Assembly (NCBI GenBank): GCA_050084515.1
Contig: CM114273.1
Span: 42,532,001-42,596,000 of the forward strand
DNA from: Blasia pusilla
Taxonomy: Eukaryota; Marchantiophyta; Marchantiopsida; Blasiales
Direction of reading: 5' to 3'
DNA: 64,000 nt
A program made the position numbers and the translations under genes. Shown piece after piece: positions 8,648 to 21,800 of the stretch. Each line of letters starts with the position of its first letter. Positions within the stretch are counted from its first letter, which is position 1. The notes beneath the pieces were generated by a model. It ran no database searches and was not told the DNA's origin. It saw only the letters and a program-made list of their open reading frames with translations.

Positions 8648-10440
8648 AAAATGAGTAAGCCGTGAACTTCTCATTGGGGCCCGTATCTGTTGGGGGACAA
8701 TGAATATTTTCCGCTTTCCCATATAGTAATGACACTTAGAATCTCTCCTGGGAACTGATATAAGGAAGACGTCAACAATTGTGTTGCCCACACTCGTGTC
8801 ATAAATAAGCGTTATATGGAGATTTTGAAAGCAAGATGCCACACCCTTCGAGAATTGTGGACTTAACGAAAAGGCTAGGGTGAGTAGAAGGCATTTCATT
8901 AACTGGGTTTGATGTTGTACCTAACAATAATTTGGGTCAAAAGGATGTTTGGCCTAAAGATGACTAATTCTTGGAGAGTGACACTAATGTCGAAAATCAA
9001 ACCAACACTAAAAATCAACTTCATGCTTTGAGGGAGATATGTGTAGCATTGCATAGAATAGTTCAATTGAAATGTCTAAACTATTATAGGCAAGTTGGAT
9101 GTTTTGTGTCCCTTTCACATGATTAGGCTTGGAAAAAAAGGGTCAATTTACAATGATTTTCTACTTTGGTCATGATCTCTAAAAATGCACAAGAATTATC
9201 ATTTATTGTATAAACAATCTTCTCAAGGCCCTTGCATTATTTTCTTGCACAAATGTTGTCCTATTGTGCCCATATGTAAAAATCTATGTTGACACTCCAC
9301 ATGCATATATACAAGCCATGGACAAGACATTATAATTCACATGGATTACTGTTGACTAAATACATAGCAGCTTGGATGGGAAACCAAAGCCCTAATTTCG
9401 GAAGTTGAGATGAACATCAATATAAATGTGTTCACTTGTAAGCTCACTTTGGTTATCTCTATTCTAATATAAAAATACTGATTGTGCAACAACTTTGGGA
9501 ATGGGCTCGAACATACGGATTTCTACTATTTGGACTATCTTTTTGGAGATGTGGCAGTTTAGTAAGTTGCTCGTAAAGCCTCCAAGTCTACAAAGTAAAT
9601 ATCTGATATGTACGATTTCTTCAACTCTAAAAGTCGAAATTTATACATGAAGAGAGATAGGGATAGTCATCTCGCACTTCATAGCAGTAGCGAGTGATCT
9701 CATGCTTATTGTGAAAAGTACTCAAAGTACTCAATCTAGCAATACTCAATGGGTGCTCACTTTACTAGGTTTGGCTTGTAGGAGTCAATGACCACTCTAA
9801 GATATGATAGTGAGGAATCACTCCATGATTGAGTGAAGGATTGCTCATAACTTAGTGAGTATTGAGCATTTGAGACAAATAGTTGGTGACTCACATAGAT
9901 CTAACTCAATATTAGTACTTACAATCTTATATAGACAAATTTTTTCAAAGTCCTTTCCAAGTATTAAAAAATACTAAGATAATCTCTCTATGGTTTCTAT
10001 TGGAATTTACCTTGTACTCAACAAACCCAAGTGAGATAAATCTTTCATGCTCTTTAGGGGGGGGGGGATCATGCATCGTCCCTAGTATGAAGCCTGTAGT
10101 CCAAGTACCATCATCTCTTGATGGTAGTCAATGTTCCTATCCACAACACAAACTCACTCAAATGACTCCTCCACAAGGGGCTTAAGCTATGTCTACAAAT
10201 GATAAGCCATCTTTGGCCCTATAACATATAAAAGTATGAACATGATAATAGTGTTCAATGGTTACTTAACCAAATATATCATATGAAGATCAATGTGAGA
10301 TCTCATAACCAAACAAGAGATATGTAGATACTTCTTGAAATTATCAACTCTAAAATTAGAAAACCCATGTTCATAGCAAGCAAAAGTGGAATAGTATAGT
10401 TCACCAACATAACCAGCCATATTAAATATGATAATTGTGT
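8648..10440. other. Intergenic, no gene recognised
   Basis: AT-rich sequence with no convincing open frame, splice structure or domain. A homopolymer of eleven G lies at 10057-10067, preceded by TCTTTA. It resembles a polypurine tract but no LTR was recognised next to it. Confidence 0.5.
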
Positions 10441-11000
10441 AAGGCCATCTCATTGATCGAAGATCCAATTACACATTATGAAGCTCTTCCCGCCAATCCG
10501 CGTATGCGTTCTCTGTATGTGAGTGGGTCGGAGAGTCCATCACCAAGTGCATGATATTGTATGTGGAATACTATTATGCATGCAACTCCAACGATCAAGG
10601 GGAGGAAGTGGTAGGGGGATCGTGGATTGGATAACAACCTTTACAATTTTGTAGGTAAGCGCACGAATATCCACCCATAACATCCTCAAAGGTTGCACTT
10701 GCATCGACTCATATGTTGGAAGATGTATTCCAATTCATTCCTAGGTGATTGTGTAAATGTACCATCAATTGCACATGTATGCACCTACTTGCAAGTATCT
10801 ACTCTACCTTGAGCCATAAAATCAACGAACAACCAAATCATCATAATCACTGTTTCTATGGGGATTAATACTTGTATTAGACCAATATGATATGTGTCGT
10901 ATTGTCCATATTTGGCAACATGCATATCATCCTTCCATACACGCATCCACCTTTGCATCTAATACTGGGTGTATGGGCACAATACCTTCCTCTTTGAGAA
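10440..11000 (-). repeat. Dispersed repeat, inverted relative to 50040-50510
   Basis: Read on the minus strand, this stretch resembles 50040-50510. Shared blocks include 'TATTAATCCCCATAGAA' (near 10860 here; 'ACTAATCCCCATAGAAG' near 50080 there), a 'GGATATTTGTGTGCTT'-like block and a 'CCAATCCACGATCCCCC'-like block. No transposase or terminal repeats were recognised in either copy. It is probably a fragment of a DNA transposon or an old retroelement. Confidence 0.5.
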
Positions 11001-13019
11001 ATATAAAAGGCTTACCTTCATAGGTCTACAAGATTCCCATACAGCTTGAGCGGATGCAAATATGTATTATTGGCGCAATCATTTGGTCACCCAAGCCCGC
11101 TCTCAACATAGGATCCTCTAACACTGAGTGGATAATATGAGAGGCCTTCATAACACATCCAATTGCCTCTTTGCTTATGACATGCCTAGAGGATATCATG
11201 AAAGACTCAAAATAATGTTTAACACTAAGAGAAATTGGAAACGAAGGCCAATCAAGACATAAATCCTTGCTTGTGGGGTTCGAACGACACCATTTGCGAC
11301 TTCTTTTTTAGTACTTTGCAGTTCATCTTACTAAAAAAGAAGACATAAATCCAATTGCTGCATCTTCTTAAAGTTGGAAATAGTTGCGAGTTTTGAAACT
11401 TGCATGGATAAAAAAAATGCTAATTATTTGCATATATATAAAGCACCAATTATTTCAACTCTCCACATTTGCAATGAATATATTAGTTGTGTGACTTGCA
11501 TAGGGGTTTTGGGAAGATTACAAGAAGGATTTTCCTCAACTTCCATCATGGATGTTCTTATTGGATGGGATGTTATTTTGACCCCATATCAAAGTAGCGT
11601 CATTAAGCGTTCCTTATCCCCATTATAGGAGGATTCTATGTCATGAATTATGGCACAACACCATATACTCCACGTGGCATAGCATAAAGCAAAAGGTGTA
11701 GGGAGCGCGTGTGGAGGAGGTACTGGTATGCCTCTCCCAAACACAAGGAGATGATCTACCGCTAGTTCTAGTTCCACTGACGTGTAAGATACTGATTGTC
11801 GCTCTAGGGATAGGGTTGACTATTGTAGACAAAGTACCAATGGCTCTAATCGTGGAGCGAGACTAGACCAGATTTGAGAGGAATATTATGTTGATCCAAT
11901 AGTGATATCTACCAATTAGTTTATTCTTCTAATCACGCGGCATTTATGCAAGTAATGCATACATGTGTGTGATGGCCATATGGAATGTCATTATGGGTAA
12001 GTTCCAAAATGGGGCTAGCATTTTTTTGGAGTGTATATAAATGGCGGTCAACAAGTTCACTTCAGATCATCTTCACTACACGACAACATCAATAGTCGAG
12101 ACAATGGGGGCTTCATAATTTGAGGAGGAGCACAAAGCATGGATGTTGGCTACACCAACAACCATAGTTGTGACGCAATATGTGCAAGTTTGTGGATTCC
12201 ATGTTATGAACGGGGTTGATAGTAGTAGGAGACCCACATAGAGAATAGATGGACCAACAATGGTTGGTGGAGGTATGAAAATTTCCAAAGGGGGACTCGA
12301 ATGTTTGATCAAGGAGGAGAGGAAGCATTCCAATATGCCTTCGTAAGTATCTCTTACCAAGTAGCGCCTTAAGAATACACGGTTAGTTAGTTCGTATTTT
12401 AGAATGTTGAATTGATTATGTTTGTGCCTTGAAAAAAAATTTTCAAGGTATGGGAAGTTCTTGACTCATGAGGTTGTGGATGATATGTGGTGGGGCCAAA
12501 AGACGTACGAGTCGAGGAGCTCTTTGCCAATAATGATGTCTAAGTGTTGATGATAGGTTCATGAAACTCTTGTACTTATATTTTCTCTTACATTTAGTTA
12601 TTTTCAGTAGAGATACTCATTCCACATTGCATGGATGGTGGAGCATCATATGCGGCACCTTGGCGAGCCTAAGGGAGAGGAGGATCAACAACATGTATGG
12701 GTGTTGATGTCGAACAACCCAGATCCCTAGACCTCTTTGGATCAACTTGGAAGAGAAGACACTATTTGGATAGTGGATCCTACAATGAGGATGAGGGTGA
12801 GGAGGAGGAAATTCACTCTAAGGTAGAGTAGGAGGTCCTTGTCAAATATTGCACCCAATAGATATACAAGGCCTATCCGTAGTAGGTGTCCCCATAGAAG
12901 ATCAGACATCAACCCTCCTAATGGAGGGACGATTGGTAGTGGACAGACATGGGCAATGGAAGTGCCCATTGGGATGTCTTTGGGCGCTCGACCTTTAATA
13001 ATCCAATGCAACCCCTGGT
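11001..13019. other. Intergenic, no gene recognised
   Basis: No supported gene. A TATA-like TATATAAATGG lies at about 12038-12048, and an acidic frame end (EDEGEEEEIHSKVE) near 12790-12830 may be a remnant of a transposon ORF. Neither is supported by neighbouring structure. Confidence 0.4.
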
Positions 13020-15353
13020 GCGGGGATGAATTCGTATAGCTCTATAGTGCCTACAACACTAAAAAACCTACGCGATCCTCTACCCCGGTCATCCATCTCG
13101 TACGCCCAACTGGTAGGACCACTCAATGTATACGGTGGATTACTAACATACTCCTCTATACGCTCCCCCTTATCTGAAGATGATATAGAAGGAGATCGAG
13201 GTGGTCTCTTACGTGGAGACCCTCGAAACCTCGCACCACTCCGGGTAAACCCTCCAGAGCTACTCTGAGGTCCACTCCCTCATCTCTCAAAATCCGGAAA
13301 GGATGCCATGATGGCCCTTGTGCCCCTCTCACACGATCACTCTCAATCTCGTGAGTAATCCCTCAATCAATCAAACTAAACATGCTTCACTCAATCTACA
13401 CTCTCTCACTAAGACGTGTTGTGCGGCAACAAGCAGCGTGGTGCGGCAAATCAACTGATCTATCGTCTCATCGACAAACCATCCTCAACTCTGGACATCC
13501 CACACAGGTCTATGTCCCCTAAACCTATACATTATCGATGCTCTTAACATTAGAACGAAACCCAATATCCCAAATAACTTCCCAATACCCAAAAATCCCT
13601 CATACGTGCAGGGTAAGAGACCAGATGTCGCTCCTCAGCAATTGAAAATCTCGACCCCAAACCGGTCGTGAAGACAACTCCTCCAATCATCAAGTTGTAC
13701 TCCTCTCGTATTGACGTTGCTCAAACCTCCTCGATGTGCGGTGTAGATCCAGCGCTTCGGTGCGGCATTGGTGGCACGGAACGACACGGAACGGCTACAA
13801 ACGGCACAACACTCGGGAATGGGGTGCAGCACTTGAGGGCATATCCTCCTCAATCAGCAATTCACATGCTGTGCTCCTTAGTGAAGGAGCAGCTCCGCGA
13901 TCGAGACGGTGCGGTGCGGCATGACACGGAAATTGGTGGCGCGTTGCGGCTATGGGTGTCACGACACGGTACTCGATTATCGTCGAGCTACTACCAATCA
14001 TAACATATTAGCATGAAATGAAAACTCACACCATAACCCGAGGTCACTTGCCATCACTCGTTGATGACAAAATTATGATGATGGTGATGGCCAAAACAAA
14101 GTATATTGTGGCGGCGCAAGTCAGTCGTTGTGGAAGACCCTCCACTCAATAATTGCGGCAATGGCAACCAAGGGTGGACAATGGCCAAAAGTGGCTCTGA
14201 GCAGCGCTAGGCGGCGGTGGCGGTGGATGGTGGATGATGGACTGTTGATGATGATCATTGATGGTAATGGAGAATCATTGACGGTGACTATGACGGCGGC
14301 GGCTGGTTTAGGGTTTGAACAATTTAACCATAAAAATCGCATAGCAATGGTAGTTTTGCAAAATTGACCATAAATTTTTGCGTGCAACTTCAAATCATGT
14401 ATCGTCTATTGCACAGCGTGCATAGCTTCATGATTTACAACAACGTCAAAAAATAGTTTGAATTGAACATTCCAGTAAAAATTGACAGGGACTGTTGTAA
14501 AGACCAACGTCTCTTTCTCCAACACAAAATTTGGCAGCGCTTTCGCGCTGATTTCTCCCAACAAAAATGTAAAACCTTTTGAAACATAAATCAATAAGCT
14601 ACATGGTGCTCCCGAGAGCACCGACATGGGGAAATTAGACCCCATACTCAATCCCTATTAAAAATTGGGGAGCGCTTCCGCGCACCACTCTTACACAAGA
14701 GAAATCGACAAAGGAAACATAAAAAAGAGTGGCTCCGGATCCGGTGAGCACTCCCATGAACCGCTGAACGAGAAATATGATCCCCAACCTGCAAAACTAG
14801 CGAGTGTCTAGCAAGCTCCTCCATGAAGCTCTCTCAGTCATCTCATTCTCTCTTTGTAAATCAATATCCAATCTCTCTCAACACCATAGCTCTCAAATGT
14901 GTGCACTCTCACATGTCTCTATAAATGTCAAACCAAACCCCTCTCCTAATGAGAGGCTTGGGTTACACACACAAGGCAAGCAAGACCATAGCTCCGCCGC
15001 CTCATGCCAAGAGGTTCAACAAAGAGAGAATGAGCTCTCAAGCTCTCTCTCCTTGAGGTATACCACTCTCTTCTCCTAAGCTCTCTCCATGATAACCTAT
15101 GCTCCCAAGTCACCTTCTTGGCTCTTGACCTAATGTAAGAGGTAAAGGGCCACTTCCCAAAAATAGAAATTCAACCATATACTCAAAATGGTACTTATCA
15201 ATATGGCTCCAAATGAGCCGAAACGAAAGGGAAACTTGCTCTCTCAGGTTTTCCGGGCCCTCAGTAGGTCATCCTTAACCTCATGAGTCTGTCCTCCACA
15301 ACTCGCAAACGCGCTCTACTAGATCTCACCGATCTATCCTAAAAGACGTGACA
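13020..15353 (-). mobile_element. Gypsy methyltransferase family copy 4: truncated 5' part
   Basis: On the minus strand it begins with an LTR start at 15353 (TGTCACGTC reading leftward) and an LTR body to about 14861, with the last part of the LTR missing. After about 1.1 kb of unassigned sequence it continues with leader and gag start at about 13700-13020, which matches 1-690 of copy 1 inverted. It ends inside gag, so protease, methyltransferase and pol are absent. The middle part (13735-14800) could be leader or unrelated inserted DNA; copy 1 cannot be used to decide because its LTR is outside the window. Confidence 0.75.
14861..15353 (-). repeat. LTR fragment of gypsy copy 4, tail missing
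   Basis: It is about 490 bases homologous to the first three quarters of the solo LTR at 63095-63739, in inverse orientation. The shared start is TGTCACGTCTTTTAGG and the shared block near 15230 is CCAAATGAGCCGAAACGAAA. The 126-base LTR tail is absent. Confidence 0.8.
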
Positions 15354-17126
15354 TCCACCATAGCATACAACATAAATTGAGTCTAAGGGGTGTGTAGGGT
15401 GCGTTTAAACCAAAATTTCAAGGAGCCTTGGTTGTAGCTTTGTTGTCAATCAATCATCCCTTTCATTTCTCTCCTTTGTAGAAGAGAAATTAATAGGGTT
15501 AAGGGCGTACCACAAAGTGCGACCGTAGTCCCTCTTATAATTTTGTGGGCATCTACACATAATCTATATTATTATCGGAGAGTGTCCCTTTGATGTTTGA
15601 ACACATCTCCTCTTGAAAGATGACATGTTTAACTAATCAAGTATGAACATATGTTCTTGGATAAATTAGGGTAAATTTTGAGATCATTCACGTTCGAGGT
15701 TGATTTGGAATTCTTCAAGTTCGGAGTTAGTATAGACAATGATGGGAAATTCAAATTACCTATTATTACCAAGTTATTATGCATCGCACAAGTACCTACT
15801 AGTGCCATGGTAAGAAGTACCTTAAGCCATAAAGTAACCATTCTCATACTAGAGGGTATCGGGCAAACTAACTTAATTCAAGTGTAGAAATTCCGACTTT
15901 CCCAATTTGCCCTGTGTAAATCATTATGAAACATACCCATTCTCTGTGACTAGTGGACGCCCGTATGATGCACATGATAATTTTAATCAAGTATTGCATT
16001 TATCCGCCACTAATGACTTAACGAACCCTTTAAACTTTTAATTGATCTTTCAAATCAAATTCAGAAAATCTGATTGGTTGAGAGATCGAATAATCCTATT
16101 AATTGAGATGGCGAACAATCTTGTGAGCTAGAGGGATCCTATTGGTTGAGAGGCCCAAGTGGCTAGAGGCGATTGAAAATTAGAGGAGCACTCTCCACTA
16201 ATAATATACATTACTTAGCATGCCCATGCTTGCGCCAAAAAAAAGTTTTTTTTAATAATGTAGGAATATTTTTCATTTAAAAAATTAAGTATAATTTTAT
16301 TTTTTTAAATCGTAAAAGAGTGATAGTTTAAAAAAAATAATAACCAATGGCCCTAAATAATTTCAGTCCTCCATAAAAAATTGAATTGTACCTACCTTTC
16401 CCCTTCCACTCTTCCCACCAAAAAAACTAAAATATTAGTTAATTTAAATTTATGAAATCATTTCCCTTTTACATTCAAATTTATTTTGTTTTACCAAAAT
16501 ATCAAATATAAATTAACATGATTATTTAAAAAATCATATTTTTCATTTCAAAATTTAAATAGAATTTAAGTTTTCTTAAATATTAGAAGAGTAATAATAC
16601 TCCAGGCTCCTAAGTAATTCCATTCCTCAATTAAAATTTGAATGAAATCCCAATACCCTAAATAATTCCATCATTTAATAAAATTTAAATTATATATATG
16701 CCTTCACCATTACAATCCAACACCCTTCCCATCAAATATAAATCAGGGGAAAAAGTGTTTTTTTGGCTATTTTTTTCTAGTTATCCCACTATTTTGTCCT
16801 AGTATATATATCTAGGATCACCCATTATAGTATAAATAAATTAAATTATTGATAATTAGTTAATAAAAATATTTTCCTATCCCACTCAAATTCATTCTCT
16901 CCTCCCATCTGTCCATCTAATGTAACTCAAGGAATAGAATTCAAACATGTTGCGCTCGTAATATAAGAAACATTTTCTTGCTCCCCAACTACCATATGTT
17001 AAGTAATGTCCAGGAGAGCCGAGGTTACGTGTTGAGCTAGCCGAAAGAAAATTAAAATTACCGATTTGAATTCTCAATCATCGGCCAAAAACTGACGGAA
17101 TACATATACTCTCCTTTGTATTTGTA
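15354..17126. other. AT-rich intergenic with two facing Helitron-like 5' ends
   Basis: No gene is recognised. Long A/T tracts dominate 16200-16900. TCTATATTATTATCGGAGAG at 15563 (+) and a TGTATATTATTAGTGGAGAG start at 16210 (-) face each other, both resembling the 5' ends of the Helitrons to the right. Confidence 0.45.
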
Positions 17127-17299
17127 CTAGTCGTGTATGTGCTCTGCACGGATGAATGAGAAGTAGCTCGAGAAGACAAAGACTTGGGTTTTAAAAGAGG
17201 TCAGTGGGACATCTATCAATCAATTAGAGGCCGGAAAAGACATGTGTCACAAAGAGGGGAGGAACCCTGTATATTGGCACTCTCCCATAATAATATAGA
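17127..17299 (-). mobile_element. Small non-autonomous Helitron (minus strand)
   Basis: On the minus strand it starts with TCTATATTATTATGGG after an A and ends with CTAG before a T. A short GTGC-TCT-GCAC hairpin lies about 10 bases before the CTAG. These are the known structural marks of plant Helitrons: 5' TC, 3' hairpin and CTRR, and insertion between A and T. At 173 bases it can only be a derivative without Rep-helicase. Confidence 0.6.
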
Positions 17300-17464
17300 T
17301 TTAAATAGTTGGTCAAATTAAAAAAAATAATTATCGATCACATGTTACGGTTGTAATGTATGTCAATTTAGCTGTTTCGTTAATTGTTACATGTGTCATC
17401 ACGGGAGGAATCCAAAATGCATACGTGTCATCACAAATTAGTACCTGTTTTACTTTATAGAGTA

Positions 17465-17908
17465 TCTGTCTATATTATTAAAAGAGGATGGGATTTGAGA
17501 TCTTCCGGTGATGATACATATGCATTTTGAATTCTTTCCGTAACAACACGTGTAATTTTAGCAGAACAGTTAAATTAACGTAACAGCCATAAAGGGTGAT
17601 TTTCACGCCATACTAACATAGATGGGCGTCTAAAAAATGCTCCGTAGGGCATGATGTCCGAAATCAAACTTTTTTATGCAGTCAAATGCCGTGCTCAGGT
17701 GTGGGATGCTGCCAGACGTGGACGCTCACCTCGTACGGCCGGACGTCCCACCTGTGCCATGCGTGGCACCTCCAAAATTACGGAATCTTCAGAATTGAAG
17801 CCACACCGACATAAATAAAAACTGTCCAAATTGTTGAAGGACGTCCAAAACTTTACGTCTTCCAAATGAGACGCCCTAATACCCGTGCATAGCATGGGTA
17901 TGCACTAG
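17465..17908 (+). mobile_element. Non-autonomous Helitron (plus strand), head to head with an inverted partner
   Basis: The 5' end is TCTGTCTATATTATTAAAAG after an A. The 3' end is a CCCGTGC-ATA-GCATGGG hairpin ten bases before the end, closing with CTAG followed by T at 17909. Bases 17500-17600 match 17345-17445 inverted, so a second Helitron 5' region reads leftward from about 17463. Together they form an inverted repeat of about 100-base arms. No coding capacity. Confidence 0.7.
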
Positions 17909-18039
17909 TGGGAAGGCCGTAGGGAATGCCATGCTACTAGTGGATTAACCAGTAGGAAAACATTTTCTTCTACCCGGTTTCCACGTGTCAATAAAGATGT
18001 GTTTGCAAATATGAAGGGAGATCAATTCACGGATTTAGC

Positions 18040-18560
18040 GATCGCAGGAGCGCGAGGGTTTAGCGCGGGGAGAGAAGCACGATGACCGGAGCGTCTGCCG
18101 GTGCGTGATTCCATGCGGGCACAGTGCTGATAGGCTAAGGCGCCTGGCTCGCTGCTGCTGTGAATCGGAAGACGATTGCGAGGGGAGGGTTGCGGGGAGA
18201 GAAGCATGAATGGAGGGTGTGGTGCGTGATTTTTTTTTGCGGAGAAAGCGATGACAGGTTCTTTTTGCGAAGAATTTCCGATTCACAGCAGCGAGCCGGT
18301 AGACTGCTGAATTTGCGATTCTCAGTGTGCGGAATTTTGTGCGGGGATAGTGAGACAGAATAAGAAAGCGTCTGGCTCGCTGCTGCTGATGTCGTGAATT
18401 GCAAGAGAATCGCGAGCGGAGAGCTGCGGGAAGAGAAGCATGATCGGAGCGGGTGATGTGTGAGTTTATGCGGGGACAGTGCTTATAGGTTAAGGCGCCT
18501 GGTTCGCTGCTGCTGCTGCGAGTTGCAAGAAAATCGCGAGCGGAGCTTGCACGATCGTGG
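18040..18560. repeat. Imperfect tandem repeat upstream of the DEAD-box gene
   Basis: A GC-rich unit recurs about three times. The AGAGAAGCATGA-like block lies at about 18070, 18199 and 18432, and the CTGGCTCGCTGCTGCTG-like block at about 18144, 18372 and 18500. An inverted partial copy is present near 18280. It lies 280-800 bases upstream of the start codon of the DEAD-box gene, so it may be part of its promoter or 5' leader. Confidence 0.6.
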
Positions 18561-18843
18561 GACGACGAACTTTCCGCTTGCGAAATTGTGGCACTTTTAA
18601 CTTCGCCGTGCGCGCTGTGATTGCGTGGGAGGACGCATGTTTCATCGGCGTTGAATGAGTTCTCTTCCGGTGTCATGGTTGATGTGTATGGTCTACTCTC
18701 CATGCGCCTCTTGATCGCACCGCGCATGAGACTCAGGCACACCGCCCACAGCTTCCTTTTCTGCTGTGGCAGCAGCAGAGGAGCGGGAGCGGGGGTTGGG
18801 ATACTCAATTGAATGATCTTAGTCTGTCTATGATTCTCTCCCA

Positions 18844-21800
18844 ATGAACCTCCTGATTCTTCCCGCAGCTCCTCCTTCATCTTCTGCAGCGGCAAGAGGA
18901 GGAGGAGGAAAGAGGAGATTCAATTCTTACGGAACGAGGACGCTCTTGCAGTGGAAAAATGGAAGTACGGGTCTGCGCTGCCCTTCCTTTTTCGGAGGCG
19001 ACTTGCGTGTGCTTGGGATTGCTGGGACGGAGGGGTTTGGGAGGAGTCTGCGCGGAGTGCGGATGATGGGAGGAGGGCCGCGCACCTTTCCTGGTGGCGT
19101 GAGTAAGTGGCAGTGGAAGCGGATGCGGGAGAAGAAGGAGATGCAGATGGAGAAGGGGCGGCTGATGCGGGAGAGACGAGTGTTTCAGGAGAGGCGACGG
19201 CAGGAAGTGGTTGCAGAATCGCCAGTATCGGAGAAACTGTGGGAGCTGTCTTCCCCTCCCAGGATTCCTGCGGCTTCTTCATCGTGGGCTGCTATCGATC
19301 CCCGCACCTGGTCTTCGGCGAACATTTTTCGCAAGGATGGAGAGGAGGATTTATTGTCCAGTGAAGGTGAACCAGAGGTAGCCAAAATGCTCCTGAGCAG
19401 AGTGCCTGCGCGTTCTTGCTTTCTGTCTTTTCCCGTTCCTTCCCTTTCCGGGGTGAACAAGCCTCAGCACTCTCAAACCTTCTTCACCGAGTAGGCACTC
19501 TCGTGTTGCTGCCGCGAGCACCTTTTAGTCACTGAGAAGGCATAATCAGGACTGCGAGTGGAACAGTAGAGAATTCTGGATTCCTATTTAGTGAATGTGC
19601 CGAATGTCCTCACCAGATACAGTGCACTTTGGTCCAGGAAGGCCGCATTCTCGAAAACGTCGAAGGGGGATGGAGGGGAAGCAAGGAGGAAGTAGAAGAG
19701 CAGATTGAAAGGGTCCGTTATCTGCTGAGGAATAGGATTCAGAAGTCGTCCAGGCCAGCTACAGTGGTTACGACTTCACCGTAAGTGTATCAGATGGGAC
19801 TCTTGACTCTTGCGTTGCGCTCCCCACCCTTTGTTAGTAACAAGGAGCACCGGGGTTTGACAGACTTATATCGGGAGCACTGTTTAAATGAATCTTCGAA
19901 CGTCTCCAATGAGAGAATTGTCGCACCCATGTCTAAAGCCTTGATTTTTCTATAATTTTTGAATGCAGATTTAACAAGTTCCCCTTGTCACCACTGTCAC
20001 TGAAAGCCTTGCATCGAGTTCTGGGAGTGCAAACCATGACCCGGGTTCAAGAAGCTACCCTTCCCATTATTTTGAAGGGTACGTCGGCAGTCCAATTTAA
20101 TATCCAATGCAGTATCTGCACGGGAATTTTTTTATAAGCATTCGATATTCGTTTGGCAGTGGATTGAGATGAGAGAATTTATCCTCCTCTCTTCTTTCTT
20201 CACCAAATCCTTCATATTTTGTTTTGCGGTCATTACTTGTATAGCAACTTCGTTGCCACTCCAGAGACGAGGAGTATGTAATCAGACTTATGATCAAATA
20301 TTATCCCTACAGGAAGGGACCTACTTGCACGGACAAAGGGGGGCAATGACGAAATCACGGCTTCTCTGGTAATTTATTTTCCTCAAACGAGATCTATGTC
20401 AATGTTTTATTCACTTTATTGCTCTCTTCGGCCTAGAGTTCAGTGAGTATTCTGGCTGCCCAGTTATCTGCGCACTCCCAATGTTTTTGTTTTGGCAGAA
20501 AATCCAGTGTAATAATTACTCGTGTGTTGGGAGGGTATGATCCTTTAATAAATGATTTGTGCATGTTAGGACCTCGGTACAGCTGTCCAACCTGCCACTG
20601 TACTCAAATTGCTTTCTCCTTTTTGGAATAAGTAGCCTTCAGTAATGACTAAAGTCCTTTTGGCCTTGCAGACTCTGAGATTACGTCATGTAGAAATGGG
20701 TGGTGAGCGTGTCTCATTTGTCAACCTTGTTGTGAAACTGTGGTCTGCACGAACCACTTGGATGGAGCCAACTACAAGTTACTGCCATGCGATCTGATGT
20801 TGTGTGTTTCTGTTGTAGTTGCATGCCATTCAAATGGTTCTGGAAACACCCCGGCAGACAACTGTGTCAGGAAGGCATCCAGTCAATGTACTTCTACTGT
20901 GTCCAACAAGGGAAAGAGCAGATTTTGTTTTAGCTGAAGCTAGGTCACTATTGATGTTTCATACGGCTGTCAGAGTGCAAATAGTTATGGGTGGAAGTGA
21001 CTTCAAGAAGGAACAAATACGTTTACACAAATTTCCATGTGAGGTGAGCTATTGCCAGTGGTGTTTTATGTTCTCTGCAAAGTCAGCTCTTTTTTGCCTA
21101 GTATAGTAGATCAAATCTCTTGGAGATTTTGGCAGGTCCTTGGGTTCTTTTTAATTGGTAATATATGATATCGTGGGATGTGGTTCTTGCAAAAAGCACA
21201 CCTGGAGATTTGATGAGCAAGATTTGGTTCTTGATTGTGTTTCAGATTCTCATAGCAACTCCGGGAAGACTACTATTTCAACTTAAAAAATCGCCAGCTT
21301 TCAGAGGACAACTCAGGGGTGTGAAAGTGTTTGTTCTTGACGAATTGCAGAAGTTGCTAGACATGGGCTATCGTCAAGCAGTCGAAGGCATAATTCGATT
21401 TCTACCTAAAACTCGTCAAACACTGCTTTGGTCGACATCTCAGTCGGATGAGGTCTGTACAGGTAAAACTGAGAGTTGAACTTGGTTATGACATAGCTCC
21501 TGTGCCTTCAAGTTCAATTGAACTTGTAAGAATGTAGCCTGAATTGAATTTAGATGGCACCATATTTTTTTTTTTTTCCAAAACTGGATTGCTGAGGTCA
21601 GTGCGGGCAAAGTAAGGATATCTCTGTCACTTACTGTTCTGAAGCAGAGGTTTGTCAAATTTGTAATTTAGGTGTGTGCTTTGGCACAATATGCTATGAA
21701 GAAAGACTATGCAATGTTGAACACTTTCGAAGGGGAGGACAAGGTCGCCCACAAAATGGTACCTGCCAAAGCATTTTTGTAATAGCAGACCAAGTTTTAG

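Noticed and set aside
10057-10067. Run of eleven G as a polypurine tract
   Set aside because: No LTR start or retroelement domain lies next to it. It remains only a homopolymer.
13635-14003. Overlapping small frames at the end of gypsy copy 4
   Set aside because: They cover the element leader, which in copy 1 has no conserved protein.
18035-18895. 286-codon open frame on the minus strand, the longest uninterrupted frame on that strand
   Set aside because: It runs antisense through the GC-rich tandem repeat and the start of the DEAD-box gene. Its composition (Ser/Arg/His-rich) reflects the repeat, and no domain or splice structure supports it.
20671-20701. Possible small exon between exons 4 and 5 of the DEAD-box gene
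   Set aside because: It would insert about ten residues and shift the frame. Joining 20368 to 20819 directly gives the expected helicase sequence.
21453-21520. Apparent frameshift in the DEAD-box gene after motif III
   Set aside because: Using the GT directly after GATGAG at 21452 as donor, and the acceptor before 21672, gives an in-frame join (SDE to VCALAQYAM) that matches the family. No frameshift is needed.
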